Source of the DNA: Mesostigma viride
Taxonomy: Eukaryota > Streptophyta > Mesostigmatophyceae > Mesostigmatales > Mesostigmataceae
Assembly (NCBI GenBank): GCA_009746045.1
Contig: RPFO01000026.1
Location: forward strand, 2,111,286-2,175,285
Direction: 5' to 3'
DNA: 64,000 nt
The notes under the pieces are model-generated. The model saw only the letters and a list, made by a program, of their open reading frames with translations. It was not told the DNA's origin and did no database searches. Numbering within the stretch: position 1 is the stretch's first letter; each line of letters starts with the position of its first letter. The position numbers and the translations under genes are program-made. Shown here in pieces: positions 24,215 to 37,095 of the stretch.

Positions 24215-26106
24215 TTAATTTGTCACACTTTGTCACACCACATGTCACACTTTGTCACACTTTGTCACACTTTATCAACCTGACATGTCAAGCATTGTCA
24301 CACTTTGTCAACACCCGGCTCCTAGTGTTATCCATCCAAACCATGCAAAAACTGGCCAAACCACATGCTGCCAACCTCTGCACATACGTTACCACCTATG
24401 TTCAAGGTTTGACGCCATTCTGACAAGAACTGCCCAAGTTACAACCATTCCAAGACGGCCACCCATGTAGACCGTCTACAAGGAAATTAGAGTAACCATT
24501 CAGCCACACTAGTGACCTCCTTCTTCATCAATGACATCTGCAAACTGACCAAAGCACACATAATTAACTCTTGCACGCTGACGGCAACGCATGCTCAACG
24601 TGGGGGGTCATTGCACATGACAAGAACTACTCAAGTTGATGGGTTTCCTATATATGACCACCTGACAAGGCGCTAAGGACCACTCAGTAAGTTAGTAACC
24701 CCACAGTGCCACTTCATATGCCATCCAACATGCACCAAAACCATGCTGAGTATGTTTACAATTATGTACGAAGGGGTGCCCACGCACCTCATATGTCTTC
24801 ATCATCCCTCCAGCATGGCCAGCCTTGTAAATATGTTCATAGCCTTGACGATGGTAGCCCTAATATGCCTAAGCAGCATTTCCTATGTTTCTCCTAGGTT
24901 AGAGTGTAAGGTTGATGACAACCAAGCTAATCAACTCAACAACACCTCCTAAACTGTCCTCCCCGGCATGGATGACAAACTGGGACTATGGAGGGCAAGG
25001 AACCAAGTAGGAACATGGTATATATAGCTTGCATGCAGTCATGCATGTCAACCATGGTTGGCTCAGCACATTGTAGTCTTGTCACATCATCATAACAAAG
25101 GAAAGCTCAAACAACCATTGGTGACAGCTATCTACATGCAGTCACACAAATGCAATATCTCCAACATCATCATCACTAAAACACTTCCATCCCTGCACGA
25201 TAAAATTCAAAGAAACCACTGGCGGCCCTTCAGCGCATGAGCGCTGTGATGCCGCTGCGAAGAGGGGGTGCGTCACTCTCACACAACAAGAAGCGTCCAT
25301 ACGCTCAACATCCTTGCCGGAACACGTTTTATGAAATGCCTTATACCTTCCCGAAGAGCTATAGGCTGCCACTGAAGCGGCCCTGATCACGACATCAACG
25401 AAAACAATCTAAAGCTGCCAGGTATTCGACAACACAACGGCAAGCAACGGCGAGATAGCTGGCGCGGAAACTGCCCAAAAAGAACGCAAAATTTTTTGCG
25501 TTCTTTTTGGGTTTTAACCTCGAACGATGAGCTCATAGAAGAAAGCACTGATAGCAGATAACATTCCCGACAAATCTGTACCTCGCCCTCGTAAATCCCT
25601 CGCCCAGGCGCGCAACAACCGCCGTTCTTCCATGGACAGGTCAGACACGCACTGCGCAGGTCTGAACAATTACTTACCGATTATGGCCGAAAATCAGACT
25701 GGCAAAAAGCACCAGATCGGTTTAGAATTCGATGCAAAGGGTATTAACGCCTGCTTCACGGTCAAAACAACCCTAAAAACCGCGATTTTACTGCCGCTAT
25801 CATGAATTCTATTTTATTCCGCGCGACCAAAAAATTCAGATTACCCCCCATGCCGATGGCATTAAAAAACAACAGCGATATTGTAAACCAGCTGATTTCC
25901 GCCACAAACTAACATCATAAACTCATCGTCTTTTAGATTCGAGTAAAATTTTTGCATTTCGCCTGCCCAAGTGTGGTAGTTTCGCCTGAACGCAGTTGCC
26001 ATGGCCACTTCCGCAAGGGGTGCGCGCACCGTGCACGTGAAATTTATGACCTTCGGTTCCGGCGCGAATTTTTTGGCGCCAAAAAATTCGGGCATGTCCC
26101 GTCCCC
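24215..26106. other. Right part of T2, homologous to T1
   Basis: Non-coding. About 24300-26106 is the inverse of 11047-12900 in T1, with matching landmarks such as the GGTCCTTAGC-type and GGCGCCAAAAAATTCG blocks. Short frames on both strands are conserved only as DNA. Near 25460-25520 a private AACGCAAAATTTTTTGCGTT palindrome is present that T1 lacks in this form. Confidence 0.6.
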
Positions 26107-27156
26107 TTAATTAATTAATTAATTAATTAATCGCGCGCCCCGAGCACATTCAGACCTGGCTGGACTGTCTGGGCCTGGCGGAGGCGAGGGCGGTGGGGTT
26201 GGAAATTAGTGTCATAACTGAGGCGATGGTGATTGGGGCCTCCAGTCGCCCACCGCTGCCGCGCCTGCTCGAGGGGACGGAGGTCCCGTTCCGTGACCGC
26301 TTCAAACTGCTGGGGAGCATGCTCCCTGACACCGCCGACGATGGACATCCGCATCGGCGGCTGGCCTGGGCCAGGCTCCGTTCGCTCGTGAACCACCTAC
26401 TGGCGCTCGAAGGGCCTGTGCGAGCACCGCAAGCGCATGCTCTTCAGGGTCCTCGTCCTCACGGTGCTTACGTATGGCGCCGAGGCGTGGACACTCACCG
26501 ACACACTGGCAGCTACTAAGCTCGACGGCACGGTTTACTACAGCTAGGATGCTCCGACAGGTCCTGAATGTAGGGTTTTCCCAGCGTAGGTCATTAGAGT
26601 CTTTGTATCAGGGTATGCCTCGTATTTCGGACGAGATTAGGCAGCGTAGGATAGCATTTGTGGGACATCTTGCTTGCACCAGCCAGGTCAACACCGCCCT
26701 TGGTCTGGCCGGCCCCTGCGGGCAGTGGCTTGGCCAACCAGGGCGGCATATTTTGACCTGGTCTGGCCCCAAGGACATTCCGAAAAGGGTAGGTAGACAT
26801 GCCATGAACTACACCCAGATGTTGCTGGCCGACGTCCTAGCTCAGTGGTCCCAGCTCAGTTTGAACACCGCATCCACTCCCTCTAGCTCCCTTCTTTGGA
26901 CTGGATGCCATGCAGAACAAGAAGCGGTGGCAGAAGCTGTCCTGCGATAAGCACCTTCCCGAGGGGTACATGCTCCTGTTTTCTCCCCACGGGCCCCGCG
27001 GCCCGTTGCTAGCCAGGGTATATAGAAGTCCGCAGGTGGAGGTTATTGGTCCTGAGGATAGCCGCTACACTACCGCCTCATCTGCCATTACAGTAGAGGA
27101 CAGCTCGGATGAGGATTACATCCCCATCTAGTGCGTCGTCTCGGTTGTTGGGGGAT

Positions 27157-27905
27157 TAATTAATTAATTAGAAACATAACTCCGTTGGGAGTACATGTAG
27201 CACATATCCCTGAGAAGGGGCATATGGCTTTTAATACATTCTGGGCTACTTTCTTCAAGGGTGGGAATGTAAGCAACACTTGCTCTAGGTGCACCAAGGC
27301 ACCTGCACCCTCATGATCTTCACACTATGCCCAGCTAAGGGGGAGTATGTCATGTGGGGGAAGATCATCATGGCTATACAAGAGCTAGGGCATGGCTTCT
27401 CGACAGAGAGCATCTCTCTGCACGGCATAGCATGGCTAAATTCTTAATGCGACATCCATGGGGGTCCCATTATAGGCAGGGCGTGGCTAAATTCTGAAGG
27501 CATCATCCATGGGGGCCATTAATGGGCGCACATGCGCGTGGGCCACATGCATGCTAGGCTAAGCCTGACTAATCTACACTACTGGTATATGTTCCCTAGT
27601 CTCAGTAGTCTGAGGTGGCAGGAGGTGCCTGCCAGGGCTTGTGGTCAACGTGGATGACCGCCCCCCTCCAGTATACCGGCTTCCCCCTTGCGCTCTGCCG
27701 GAGCTGAAGGTAGGTCGGCCATAGCTCGCGTCGCCGCTGTTGCTGGGCCAGGGTCAAGTCGTCGTCCAGCGTGAAGCGAGTCTCCGAGAGCTTCTTGCGG
27801 CATTTAAGGAACGACAGCTTGTCCGCCATGTACTTAAAGGTGAGGAGCACGGGTGCCGGGCCAGCCTTCCCCCGCGCGCGGGGGAGGCGGACAGCCGACA
27901 TGCCG
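27157..27905 (-). mobile_element. ORF1-only LINE family A copy A3 (5'-truncated)
   Basis: The (AATT)n tail at 27157-27170 is followed by the family A hairpin (27174-27198), the 3' UTR and the ORF1 end. TSD GTTGGGGGAT/GTTGGGAGAT (27147-27156, 27906-27915, one mismatch). It entered the 3' UTR of R4. It is truncated inside the RRM of ORF1. Confidence 0.75.
27602..27901 (-). pseudogene. LINE ORF1 C-terminal fragment (A3)
   Basis: The end of a family A ORF1: AVRLPRARGKAGP, FTLDDDLTLAQQQRRRELW and a closing Trp-rich HKPWQAPPA, with a stop at 27602. It differs from A1/A2 at many residues, so it is an older or different subfamily. The frame is open throughout the fragment. Confidence 0.7.
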
Positions 27906-28034
27906 GTTGGGAGATGATGCAGACGATATTTGTTTAAAGTTTTGTGTAATTATTTTTCTAATGAGATTAGCATAGTACTCCGTGGCATGCCTCTGCGCAT
28001 GACACGCAAATACTTACTTACTTACTTACTTACT

Positions 28035-28262
28035 GTCCAGGCGCTCACACACCAGCCCCTGTGGGCAAGCCACCTCCCCCCAACAGGAGGAGGCGTTTTT
28101 ATGAGTAGTGTAGTTAGGATTTTATAGACTAGATAGCTTAGCGTTAGGATAGCTCGATTACGCGGCTTCCTCCACCTCCACCCCCCATCTTGAGGAATAT
28201 GTGCTACATGATCTCCCCACGGAGGCATGTTATATTAATTAATTGCATGTTATATTAATTAT
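28035..28262 (+). mobile_element. RT-LINE family C 3' end, C3
   Basis: A plus-strand tail fragment. It carries the last codons of the family C protein (VGKPPPPNRRRRF, compare C1 KPPPPKRRRRFDE), a 3' UTR, and a terminal hairpin at 28216-28240 (outer ACATG/CATGT, inner TCTCC/GGAGG, loop CCAC), followed by an A/T-rich TTAATTAATT tail. It abuts the (TTAC)n tail of R4. Confidence 0.7.
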
Positions 28263-28274
28263 TGTCGGAGGCAT

Positions 28275-30270
28275 AATAATAATTAATTAATTATCAACAT
28301 CACTCCGTTGGGAGTAGATGTAGCACATAGCCCTGAGAAGGGGCATATGGCTTTTAATACATTCTAGGCTACTTCATGCAAGGGTGGGAATGTAAGCTAC
28401 CCCTGCTCTAGGTGCACCAGGGCACCCGCACCCTCATGGTCTATCACGCTATGCCCGGGTAAGGGGGGAGTGCTCATGCCTGTGAGGGGGAAGATCATCA
28501 TGGCTATACAAAAACTAGAGCGTGGCATCTCAGCAGAGAGCAGCTCTCTGCATGGGCACAGCATTACTAAATAAAACTAGGCATCGTCTGGAGTGTGGCT
28601 CATCATAGGCACACATGTACATGATTACATAAAGCGCGTGGCTTAGCTGGAATAGGGCCTCTAGGAGGCGTACATGTACATGGCCACGGTCTATCTGTTC
28701 TACACTACTACTGCTGTATTCCCCTAAGCTGGTGCGTCTGTCCAGAGTCGCTGGGGCCGCGGGGGTCGCCTGCCAGGGCTTGTGGCCGACGTAGATGGCC
28801 GCCCCCTTCCAGTACACCGGCTGCCCCGCCTTGGTCTGCCGGAGCTGGAGGTAGGTCGGCCATAGCTCCCGTCGCCGTTGTTGCTGCGCCAGGGTCAAGT
28901 CGTCATCAAGGGCCGGTGAAGAGAGTCTTCTCGAGCCGCTTGCGGCGTCTGAGAAAGGAAATCTTGTCCGCCGGGGTCTTAAAGGTGAGAAGGAGCGGGG
29001 GCGGCCCGGCCTTACCCCGCGCGCGGGGAAGGCGGTGGGCGGCCAGCTCGATCTCACCAGTAAGGCCCATGCGATCAAGGATTTCTCTCTCAAAAGCACG
29101 CGCAAGCGTCTCGGAATTCTCACCTTCCTCCATCTTGAGGTTCTTGACAATGACGTTGAGGCTGCGCTTGGCGAGCTCGGCCTCCTCGCGGAGGTCAAGC
29201 GTCTGCCGTTGGAGCTGGGCTGCGACGGCGGAGGTGGTGGAGGTGGTGTGTTGCTTAAGCAGGTCCGCCCAGGTGGTGATGGGAGGAGCATCGCCGGCCA
29301 GGCCAGCCGGGGCTGGCATGGCGGCAATGTCCTTCACCGCCTGGGCGGTGAGGCCTGCGGTGTTCTGCAGAACCTCGATAGCGATGGCGTTGTCCTTAAG
29401 ACGCTGGTCGATGTCGCGGAGCTGGGCGGTGATGGAGTTGGAGGGGGGGGGGGGGAGGAGGCGAGGAGGGTGGCGGTGGCGGCGGCGGTGGCGGTGGGGA
29501 TTTTGGGGAGCTCAGCAGCCATCTTACGACCCATGACTTCCATTTCGCAAGAAAGGGGCGTCACATGCTGTGAGAGGAGGCGGAGGAGGGCAAATTCGGT
29601 CAAGGGGACGGGTTGCCAGAGGTCCGCGGAACAGCGTTGAAGGATGGAAAAGAGGGCGGCAAGCTGAAGGCGCGGTCGCGACCAGCCAGACAGGTCAGCT
29701 GAGCGGAGCTGAAACTGGCCGTCAGACTGGCTGCGGAAACATTTGTGGCGTTGGAGGCGTTGGCACAGGTCAAGAAGGGAGGCATACGACCCATAAAACA
29801 GGAGCTCCAGCATCCCGATGTGTGGCCTGTCGAAATAGCCAGGTCTGCGGACGTCGAAGGTGGAAAATAACTCGTCAACGTCAAAGTCGGTCTCAGACCA
29901 GCTAGGTTCGGTGGGGCGGCTGCGTTTGGGCTCGGGCGAGGCTGAAGGCGAGGCAGGAAGCCCGGGAGGGTGCTGGACGACCACCAGTGCGCGACTAGTG
30001 TCATCGCTGCCTGCCGGGCCTGAGGGCGAGGCTGCAGCCGGAGCTGCAGACGTATTTTCATGGCCGAGCGCAGCCGTCAGGCTGCGTTGCGTCGATAAGC
30101 GTTTGCTCATCGTATATTGCGTAATAGCGTCGGAAAATTATATCAGCATGTGCGTCTTAGAAAGACGAAGCGATTGTGATATTCACGACTAAATTCGGTG
30201 CTCAAACGTGAAAGTTATGAGCTCCGCCGTCAGCCATGGCTACCTCGTGGCTCGTGGCTCGTGGCTCGTG
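28275..30270 (-). mobile_element. Full-length ORF1-only LINE A2
   Basis: A minus-strand twin of A1 with its own 12-bp TSD, TGTCGGAGGCAT (28263-28274, 30271-30282). It has the 5' UTR (ACGAGCC repeats at the right end), ORF1, a 3' UTR, the hairpin at 28297-28321 (inner ACTCC/GGAGT, loop GTTG, outer ACATC/GATGT) and an AATT tail. Total about 2.0 kb with no RT. The target was an ATGTTATATTAATTATTG tandem repeat next to the C3 tail. Confidence 0.85.
28724..30110 (-). pseudogene. LINE ORF1 protein (A2), several frame changes
   Basis: Same layout as the A1 ORF1: MSKRLSTQRSLTAAL start, Ala/Pro-rich N-terminus, coiled-coil region (ITAQLRDIDQRLKDNAIAIE and LREEAELAKRS), RRM-like LNVIVKNLKMEEGENSE and C-terminal DDDLTLAQQQRRRELW. 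The frame changes at a long C run near 29450, near 28915 (extra bases before DDDL) and close to the stop. The lesions differ from that of A1, so each copy decayed independently. Confidence 0.75.
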
Positions 30271-30282
30271 TGTCGGAGGCAT

Positions 30283-30429
30283 GTTATATTAATTATTGTC
30301 AAATTTAATTTTTTAAAAAAATTAACTAATTAATTAATTAACACGTAACTGGTCAACGCATCATGGCCGACCAAATCACGGCTGCTAATCATGGGCGAGC
30401 AGCGGAACGGAAGGAATAGAGACCTAGAT
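30283..30429. other. Short A/T-rich spacer between A2 and C1
   Basis: Remnant flanking DNA. It includes TTAATTAATTAATTAAC at about 30328-30342 and the left copy of the C1 TSD (GAGACCTAGAT, 30419-30429). No gene is seen. Confidence 0.5.
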
Positions 30430-31884
30430 TAAAAATTAAATTAAATTATAACATGCCTCCGTGGGGAGGTCATGTAGCACATATTCCATGATGGATGGGG
30501 TGGAGGAAGCCGCGTGATCGAACTATACTAACGCTAGGCTATCTAGAAAATCCTAACTACACTACTCATCAAAACGCCTCCTCCGCTTGGGGGGAGGTGG
30601 CTTGCCCACAGGGTCGGGCGTGTGCGCCTTGACAATCTTCTTCCACCGCGTCTTGTCCTGCATGACAGTCCAAAGACGGGAGAGAGAGTGTATGCGGTGC
30701 TCAAACTGGGCTGGGACCACTAGGTCGTCCAGCAACATCTGAACGTAGTTGGTGACAGGTTTCCCTACCCTTTTGGGAATGTCCGCGGGGCCAGGCCAGG
30801 TCAGAATATGCCGCCCTGGCTGGCCAAGCCGCTGGGGGCCGGCCAGACCAAGGGTGGTGTCGACCTGGCTAGTGCGGGCAAGGTGTCCTACAAATGCTAT
30901 CCTACGCTGCCTAATCTCGTCCGAAACACGAGGCATGCCATGATACAAAGACTCTGATGACGGACGCTCGGAAAAACCTACGTTAAGGACCTGCCGGAGC
31001 ATCCTGTAAACTGTGCCGTCGAGCCGAGCTGCCAGTTTGGGTGGGAGGGTCCACGCCTCGGCGCCATACGTGAGCACCGTGAGGACGAGGACCTTGAAGA
31101 GCATGCGTTTGCGGTGCCCGTCCAGGCCCTTCGAGCGCCAGTAAGGTGTGAGCGAACGGAGCTTGGCCCAGGCGAGGGCGATGCGGGTGTCCACATCGTC
31201 GTCGGTGTCAGGAAGCCAGCTCCCCAACAGCTTGAAGCGGTCGCGGAACGGGACCTCCGTCCCGTCGAGCAGGCGCGGCAGCGGTGGTTTACTGGAGGCC
31301 CCTATCACCATCGCCTCAGTCTTGACACTAATCTCCAACCCCACCGCCCGCGCCTCCAGGCCCAGGCAGTCCAGCCAGGTCTGAATGTGCTCGGGGCTCT
31401 CGATGAGGGTGGTATCATCCGCATAAATCAGGTCGGCAAGGCGGTACCCCGGTCTAACCCCGCCGTGCTCTTTCACGTTAAGGATGTCCAAGCCTGGCTC
31501 GAACCCCTTAAGAGCAGTAAAGCGCGCACGTGCCCGGCGCATGACGTGATCCACGACAATAATGAACAGGTATGGGGACAGGACACAACCTTGCCACACC
31601 CCGTGGTGAAGGGGGAATGGTGGAGTGGTGCCCTCCGCAGTCCGCACTACTGCCTGTGAGCCCTCATACAGTCGGCGAATGGCAGCAATAAACGCAGGTG
31701 GTACCCGATCCAGAGCTAGGATGGCCCAAAGAGCCTCCCAGAGAACCGTGTCAAAGGCCTTGATATAGTCAACAAAAATGAAGACCAGCGGCAAACTGTC
31801 AGGGGGAAGTCGACGCACCTCCTCCATCAACCGGCGCGCGACAAACACAGCCATGACAGTGTTACGACCACTACGGAAACCCAT

Positions 31885-32666
31885 TGTAACAAGCAAAAAT
31901 GTCTTTGTTGTTACATCCTTTGTTTTGTGAATGTTTGGCTTTTATTTGAGGACTTTTGGATCAGTATTGAGAAAGTTATGAGGTTTCTAAGACGACGGTA
32001 CTTGGAGCTGATACTTTGTCAACCAACTGATAGGAACCCTCTGATTGGTCGTGGCCTGATCCACGTAGGGTTGTAGTTTGTTGGCTGATACTACTGATAG
32101 GAGCCCTCATTGGTCGTGGCCTGATCCACGTGGGGTTGTAGTTTGTTAGTTGGTACTATTGAGTCTTAAATGCTCCTTTGGGACTTCAGTGCTTACGACA
32201 GATTTAGGATCTCATGGAAAGATTCTGCCAGGCTGTGTGTGGTGTTGTTCTGTTCTGTGTGACTAGGATGGATACGAAGATCTTGTATAGAATCCCATGG
32301 TTCTGATTGGTTCTCTTCAGGCTAAGGTTGGAGCAAGTTCGACAAGCACGTCGATATCAAGGACGTGGGGTCGCCATTGTTGCTACGTTGGTTTTGATTC
32401 ACCATGGTATAATAAAGCTTGGCTTTGTTGTCCAATCCATAAGAGCCCCTTGGCTATAGACGTCCTTCAGTTCCACAGAGGTCGTCTACACACGAGCTTG
32501 TCTTTGTGTCTACAAGGGGTTGTGATTCCCTAAATCACGTGCTGTGGAATTTCCATCTCAACGTTGCTCGGATACTTGAAGTTCTGCGACTCAGGAAAGC
32601 AACCCAGGTAAAAGATCTTTCATATTGGACTGTGGATGATGTTGATGATCATTTTTAGTCGTTACA
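31885..32666 (+). repeat. Left LTR
   Basis: A 782-bp LTR starting TGTAACAAGC and ending GTCGTTACA. It differs from the right LTR at fewer than about ten positions. Confidence 0.9.
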
Positions 32667-32680
32667 TTGGTATCGGGGAT
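32667..32680 (+). promoter_or_regulatory. Primer-binding site (initiator tRNA-Met type)
   Basis: TTGGTATCGGGGA follows the left LTR directly. Plant LTR elements commonly use TGGTATCAGAGC, complementary to the initiator tRNA-Met 3' end. The first eight bases match. Confidence 0.65.
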
Positions 32681-32892
32681 CTCTACTTTGGTGTTTCTCT
32701 TGAAGTGCAACCTTCCGGGTAGTACAACGTTGATCAGATGTCTGTCATCCGAGAAGATTCATAGAGTTGCGGAAAACTTACGGTGTTACAGACTGAGACA
32801 CATCCTGATGTGACTGTCTTGCTCTGTAACACTAGAAGTCAGCCGTAACCGTTGTCTCTACTAGGCAGACGATCGCGACTCCATGTGGAAGT

Positions 32893-35800
32893 ATGAGTAG
32901 TTCGAAGACACAATCACCTTTACCCCCTACTAATCAAGGTTTGGGAGATCCGTCATCATCTCTGGAACCCATTGCTAGGGAAGGTGCTGAGACAACTACT
33001 CATACTCCACGGCGTCAACTTAATTTCAATCGTACTTCTATGACTGAAGTGAGGCGGGTTACACAATCACCTTCATCCCTACGGAACCAGGTGTGGGCGA
33101 CTTCTTCTCCTTCACCTCTCCCTAGAAAAGGGTGTTGCATAAGCCATTATTAACGCACCACTAAGTCACCGTCCCTTTCTTTAAATTCGTGCAATATTTC
33201 ATTGACAAGCGTCCTTACTTACGGGCTTTCGGCTGGCTGGCCGCATCGTGCTGAAGTCCGACCACCGCCCTGTCTGTCGTGGCTGCTGACGCCGCAGTCT
33301 CTGCCTAGCTCCAAACATCTTTATATATTAGCATTACGCAAGTGTTGCTACGTTTCGAGCAGGGCCATGCGGAGTGTTGGGCCAGTAGCTCAGCAGGTCC
33401 GGCTCCAGAATCCTGCTAGGAGCTGTCTTTTTTCCCTGCAGGCTCTGTTTTCGGCCAGGCTGACATGGCGCTACGGGTTATGGCTGAGCCGACGCACTGT
33501 TGCTGCCGACGGCACCTATCACCCGGTTTCCGGGTTGCGGCTGCACGCACGACCACCACCGCGACCGCCTGACGACGTCGCCGTCTAAGGTTGTTTTTTT
33601 TCCCGGTGCTGCTTTTCTTTGACGACATTTTTACGGTGTGGCTCAGGTTACACCTCGTGTCTTTTGAGGGTGGCTCCGGATGAGCGGACAGTAGGGATTC
33701 ATGGCTGCCTTTTTACGCAAGGTTCCTTTTGCACTCACTTGACAATCTTTCAGGATCCTTTTCTTCGGTGCATGGGCAGCCTACCCTTGCTGTTTAAGGA
33801 CTGTGGCACGTCCTTAATTCACGCGTCGCCAAACATTTGTTTCAGTTGTGGGGGAAACTCTTCCTTTTCTTGTTGAGCATCATGACAGTGGAGGCGTTCT
33901 AGGTTGAGCTTTGGTTCCTCCCACGTGTATGGTGGTTTGGTTTTGGTGGGGAGGAGAACAACGGCATTTGTGTTGTTCCCACTATCATCATGGTACTATG
34001 GGTAGGGCGAGCTCCCTAGGAGTTGTCCAGATTGGTGGCAGCTACGTCTGGTTACCCTGAGCAATTTTTTGCGGGGGAGTGGACATCCTGGATGTCTGCA
34101 ATGTAATTTCCAGACGGCATCACACATGCCAGGGCAGAACAACAGCATTTACGGGGTTTCCACTATCATACTTGGACAGCTGTGTCTAGTTACCCTGAGA
34201 AAATTTCTGCGGGGGAGTGGATATCCCAGGTCTGCCAAAGGGTGCCAGATGCTATCATGGAGGCATATGGCATGGTAGATGCCACCACACATCAGGGGAC
34301 ATCGGGATACCTGCAGTGGGTTGTCCCCTAGAGGGTATCACACGTGCACCCATGAGTTGCCAGGTGTCTCTTGCATGGGTTGCCCACTTGCTAGACGGTG
34401 TCCTTTGACACATGTTCCCAGAGGGGGTGGACCACTTGCTTGACAACGTCCCTTTACAAGTGGGGTGTGGGTCACTTGCCAGTTGGGGCCCTTACCTGCG
34501 CCAGACCATTGTGACCACGCATTTACTTCTCCCAGGACATGATGGTTACCACTGCTTGTTGGCAGATGGTCCCTGTTGGGCCTAGGAGGTGCACTAGGAC
34601 AGCAAGTATGGACACCAGGGCTGCTGTCATAGTTCTTATCTGTGAATATATCTGATATAGTTCTCAGATCAGAATTTTTGACACTGGTCAAGGCGTTTTT
34701 AGGCCCATTTTTTCGACTTTTGGGCAATTCTGCTGGCTGTTGGACCACCTCAGGCCCTTGTGCTCCTCCGGCTTAGGAGTTCTGGCTACCTGGCACTTGG
34801 TAGTAGCCCTGTTCGAGTCTGCTATCTTAATAGGTTGGCAGTCTGTGGCTTGCCTACTAGGCAGTTTTTCTGAGTGCCATAGTGAAGAGTGCTGGCTCCT
34901 TCCTGCAGCCTGATTGACGTTTAGTCCGGGCAGTTGACAGCATGTGGTCCTTCTTCCAAGCAGCTTCTGGAGCCAGGCTCATTGGTGTCCGTCCCAGGCC
35001 TCCATAAAGCAGCTTAGTCACTTCCCCATAGCGTGATCGGCGCAAGCAGCTAGTCTTGGTTGTCCAGTCAGGCAACAGCTGTGTTGGATACCCACATGTG
35101 GGGGTGGTCCAACGCTGATTGGGCGTGGTGGCAGTAGCCTCTTGGGGGCTTGAGGCCAGTGGGGGATTGGGAACATGTCTATGGCGGGCATGGTGCATGG
35201 AGGCTACGTTGGAGAGTACCCTGGTAGTGGACTAGTGCTGTTGGTGGCAACTGCAAGCACTCATGGTGACGAGTGCCAGCACTCCTGGTGGCGACTACCA
35301 GCACTCATGGTGGGGCCTGAGAGCACTCGTGGTGGCGACTGCAAGCACTGCATGGTGGCCGCTGGCGACTCTGGTGACTTGGGGACGCCCAAGTGACGAG
35401 TATCTGTAATGCTGGTGCCTGCTCCTGACGCAGTGCTGGGTCCTGCCTGCTGGTGGACATCAAGCCAGCCTTGTGCAGATGAGTAACCTCCTACCCTTGC
35501 TTTGCCCTGCTATGGACTTATTCTTGCTTGCATGGTGCCAGGATGGCTTGTTGTCTTGATAGTACACCATCCGCCCTTGAGCTGATTGCTTGCACAGCAT
35601 GATGGTTGTATGAATGGGACTGCTTGCACGGGGGGTCTGGCATCATGTTTGCATGGGTAGGATGTCCTTGTGGTTGGATGATGGGCGGGATCAACGGAGC
35701 TACAACTGTGGGGCCGGCTGGAATCTTTGGCATGACAGTGATGACAATGGTGCCCACTCCGTTGACTCTTAATTGAGGAGTTGGACTACTTGGTGCTGGG

Positions 35801-37095
35801 CGGGGGCTCACATGAGCTTAGAGGTGTGGGTTAGTTGGGGGACCCATTCAGCCCTCTACCACCCTTACAACCTGCCTCATGTGCATCAGTATCCGTGGTA
35901 CACTGACATTAATACCATTTGGCAGTCTACGTGGTCCACGGACATGGATACTACTTTCCATGCTTTGACTAGGGGGACATGGTTCAGTCTACTTGCTAGG
36001 GCCCTGCCAAGCTGAGGGTGTATCTGTTTGATGACTGATGGCCTCATCCAGCATACCCTTACGCTGCCCTACTTGTGCAACCTTGTCTTGGGCTCCTTCG
36101 ATCCTAATGCCCACATTACCTTGCATGGTAGTGCCACCTGGATGGATGCGGGGAGTGATTTTTGTTGCTGGGGCCCTGCCAAGCTTGGGCACATCAGTTG
36201 GCTGATTGGTGATTGCTTTCAGTCTGCTCTCAAGCTGCCTTGTATGCAACTCTGTCTTGGATGCTGTAGTTCCCACCCCATCTTTAGTCATGAGGTGCAT
36301 AGGACGTCTTAATAGAGCGACCCTGCAGGCCACCAGTGGTTTAGTGGGCTGAGAGACTTGCCTCCCCCACCCTTCTCTGGTTGGCTGGGCCTCTGTCTTC
36401 ATGCGTATCCCATGGCGTTTGTTCCTGCTAGGTCATGCTGTCAATCTTGGGAAGCTGATACCAGGATTATTACAGCTTATTCTACGCAGAGGGGTGGAAT
36501 TATTAGGCATGCTGGTAGTCTCCAGTTTACCAGTTATGCTGAGGGGGATTTGTGTGGGGAGCAGGGCGTGCAGGGGATTGGGCTGCACCTAGCCCTTGCA
36601 TGGGGGTAGCGTGTGCTACGATTTACAAGTTGGGGCATACCGTTCATAATGCTGGTGAGGCATTACTGATCTTCTGCTATCCCTCTCAAGGCTGTGGATG
36701 GTTTTCCCAGGCATCTTATGGAGAAATAGTGTGCCTTGTGATTATCATAGGCCACTGGCTATGGGTTTGAGTGTACTAGCTACTAAGGAGATGTGGCTTT
36801 ACCTCACTCTCACTCCTTTGGTGCGACTGGAGGGGGGGAAATTTGTTCTGGTGGGGAGGAGATCTGTGAGGATCATAGCGGGGATTCACCCTGGGATTTC
36901 AGTTCATCCTGTCGGGCTCACCTCATAGATCCCTGACTATGTGGTATCCTGGTTTCGCTGGCCATCGGTGGGCTATTTTGGCTGTGCTTTGTGGCACCTC
37001 CCCAACCTGCTGACGGGTACCCACTGGTGACAACCCTGTCCACGGCCTCTCTTCATCATGGGTGTACTTCTGAGATACCCTTGATCTTCCTGAGG
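32893..37095 (+). pseudogene. Broken internal region of the LTR element, left part
   Basis: Begins with a gag-position reading frame at 32893, about 225 bp after the LTR (MSSSKTQSPLPP..., Ser/Pro/Thr-rich). The rest has no long frame and consists of G/T-rich sequence with short repeats such as AGCACTCATGGTG near 35250. No complete gag, protease, RT or integrase is present. It is a fossil interior or a large non-autonomous derivative. Confidence 0.5.
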
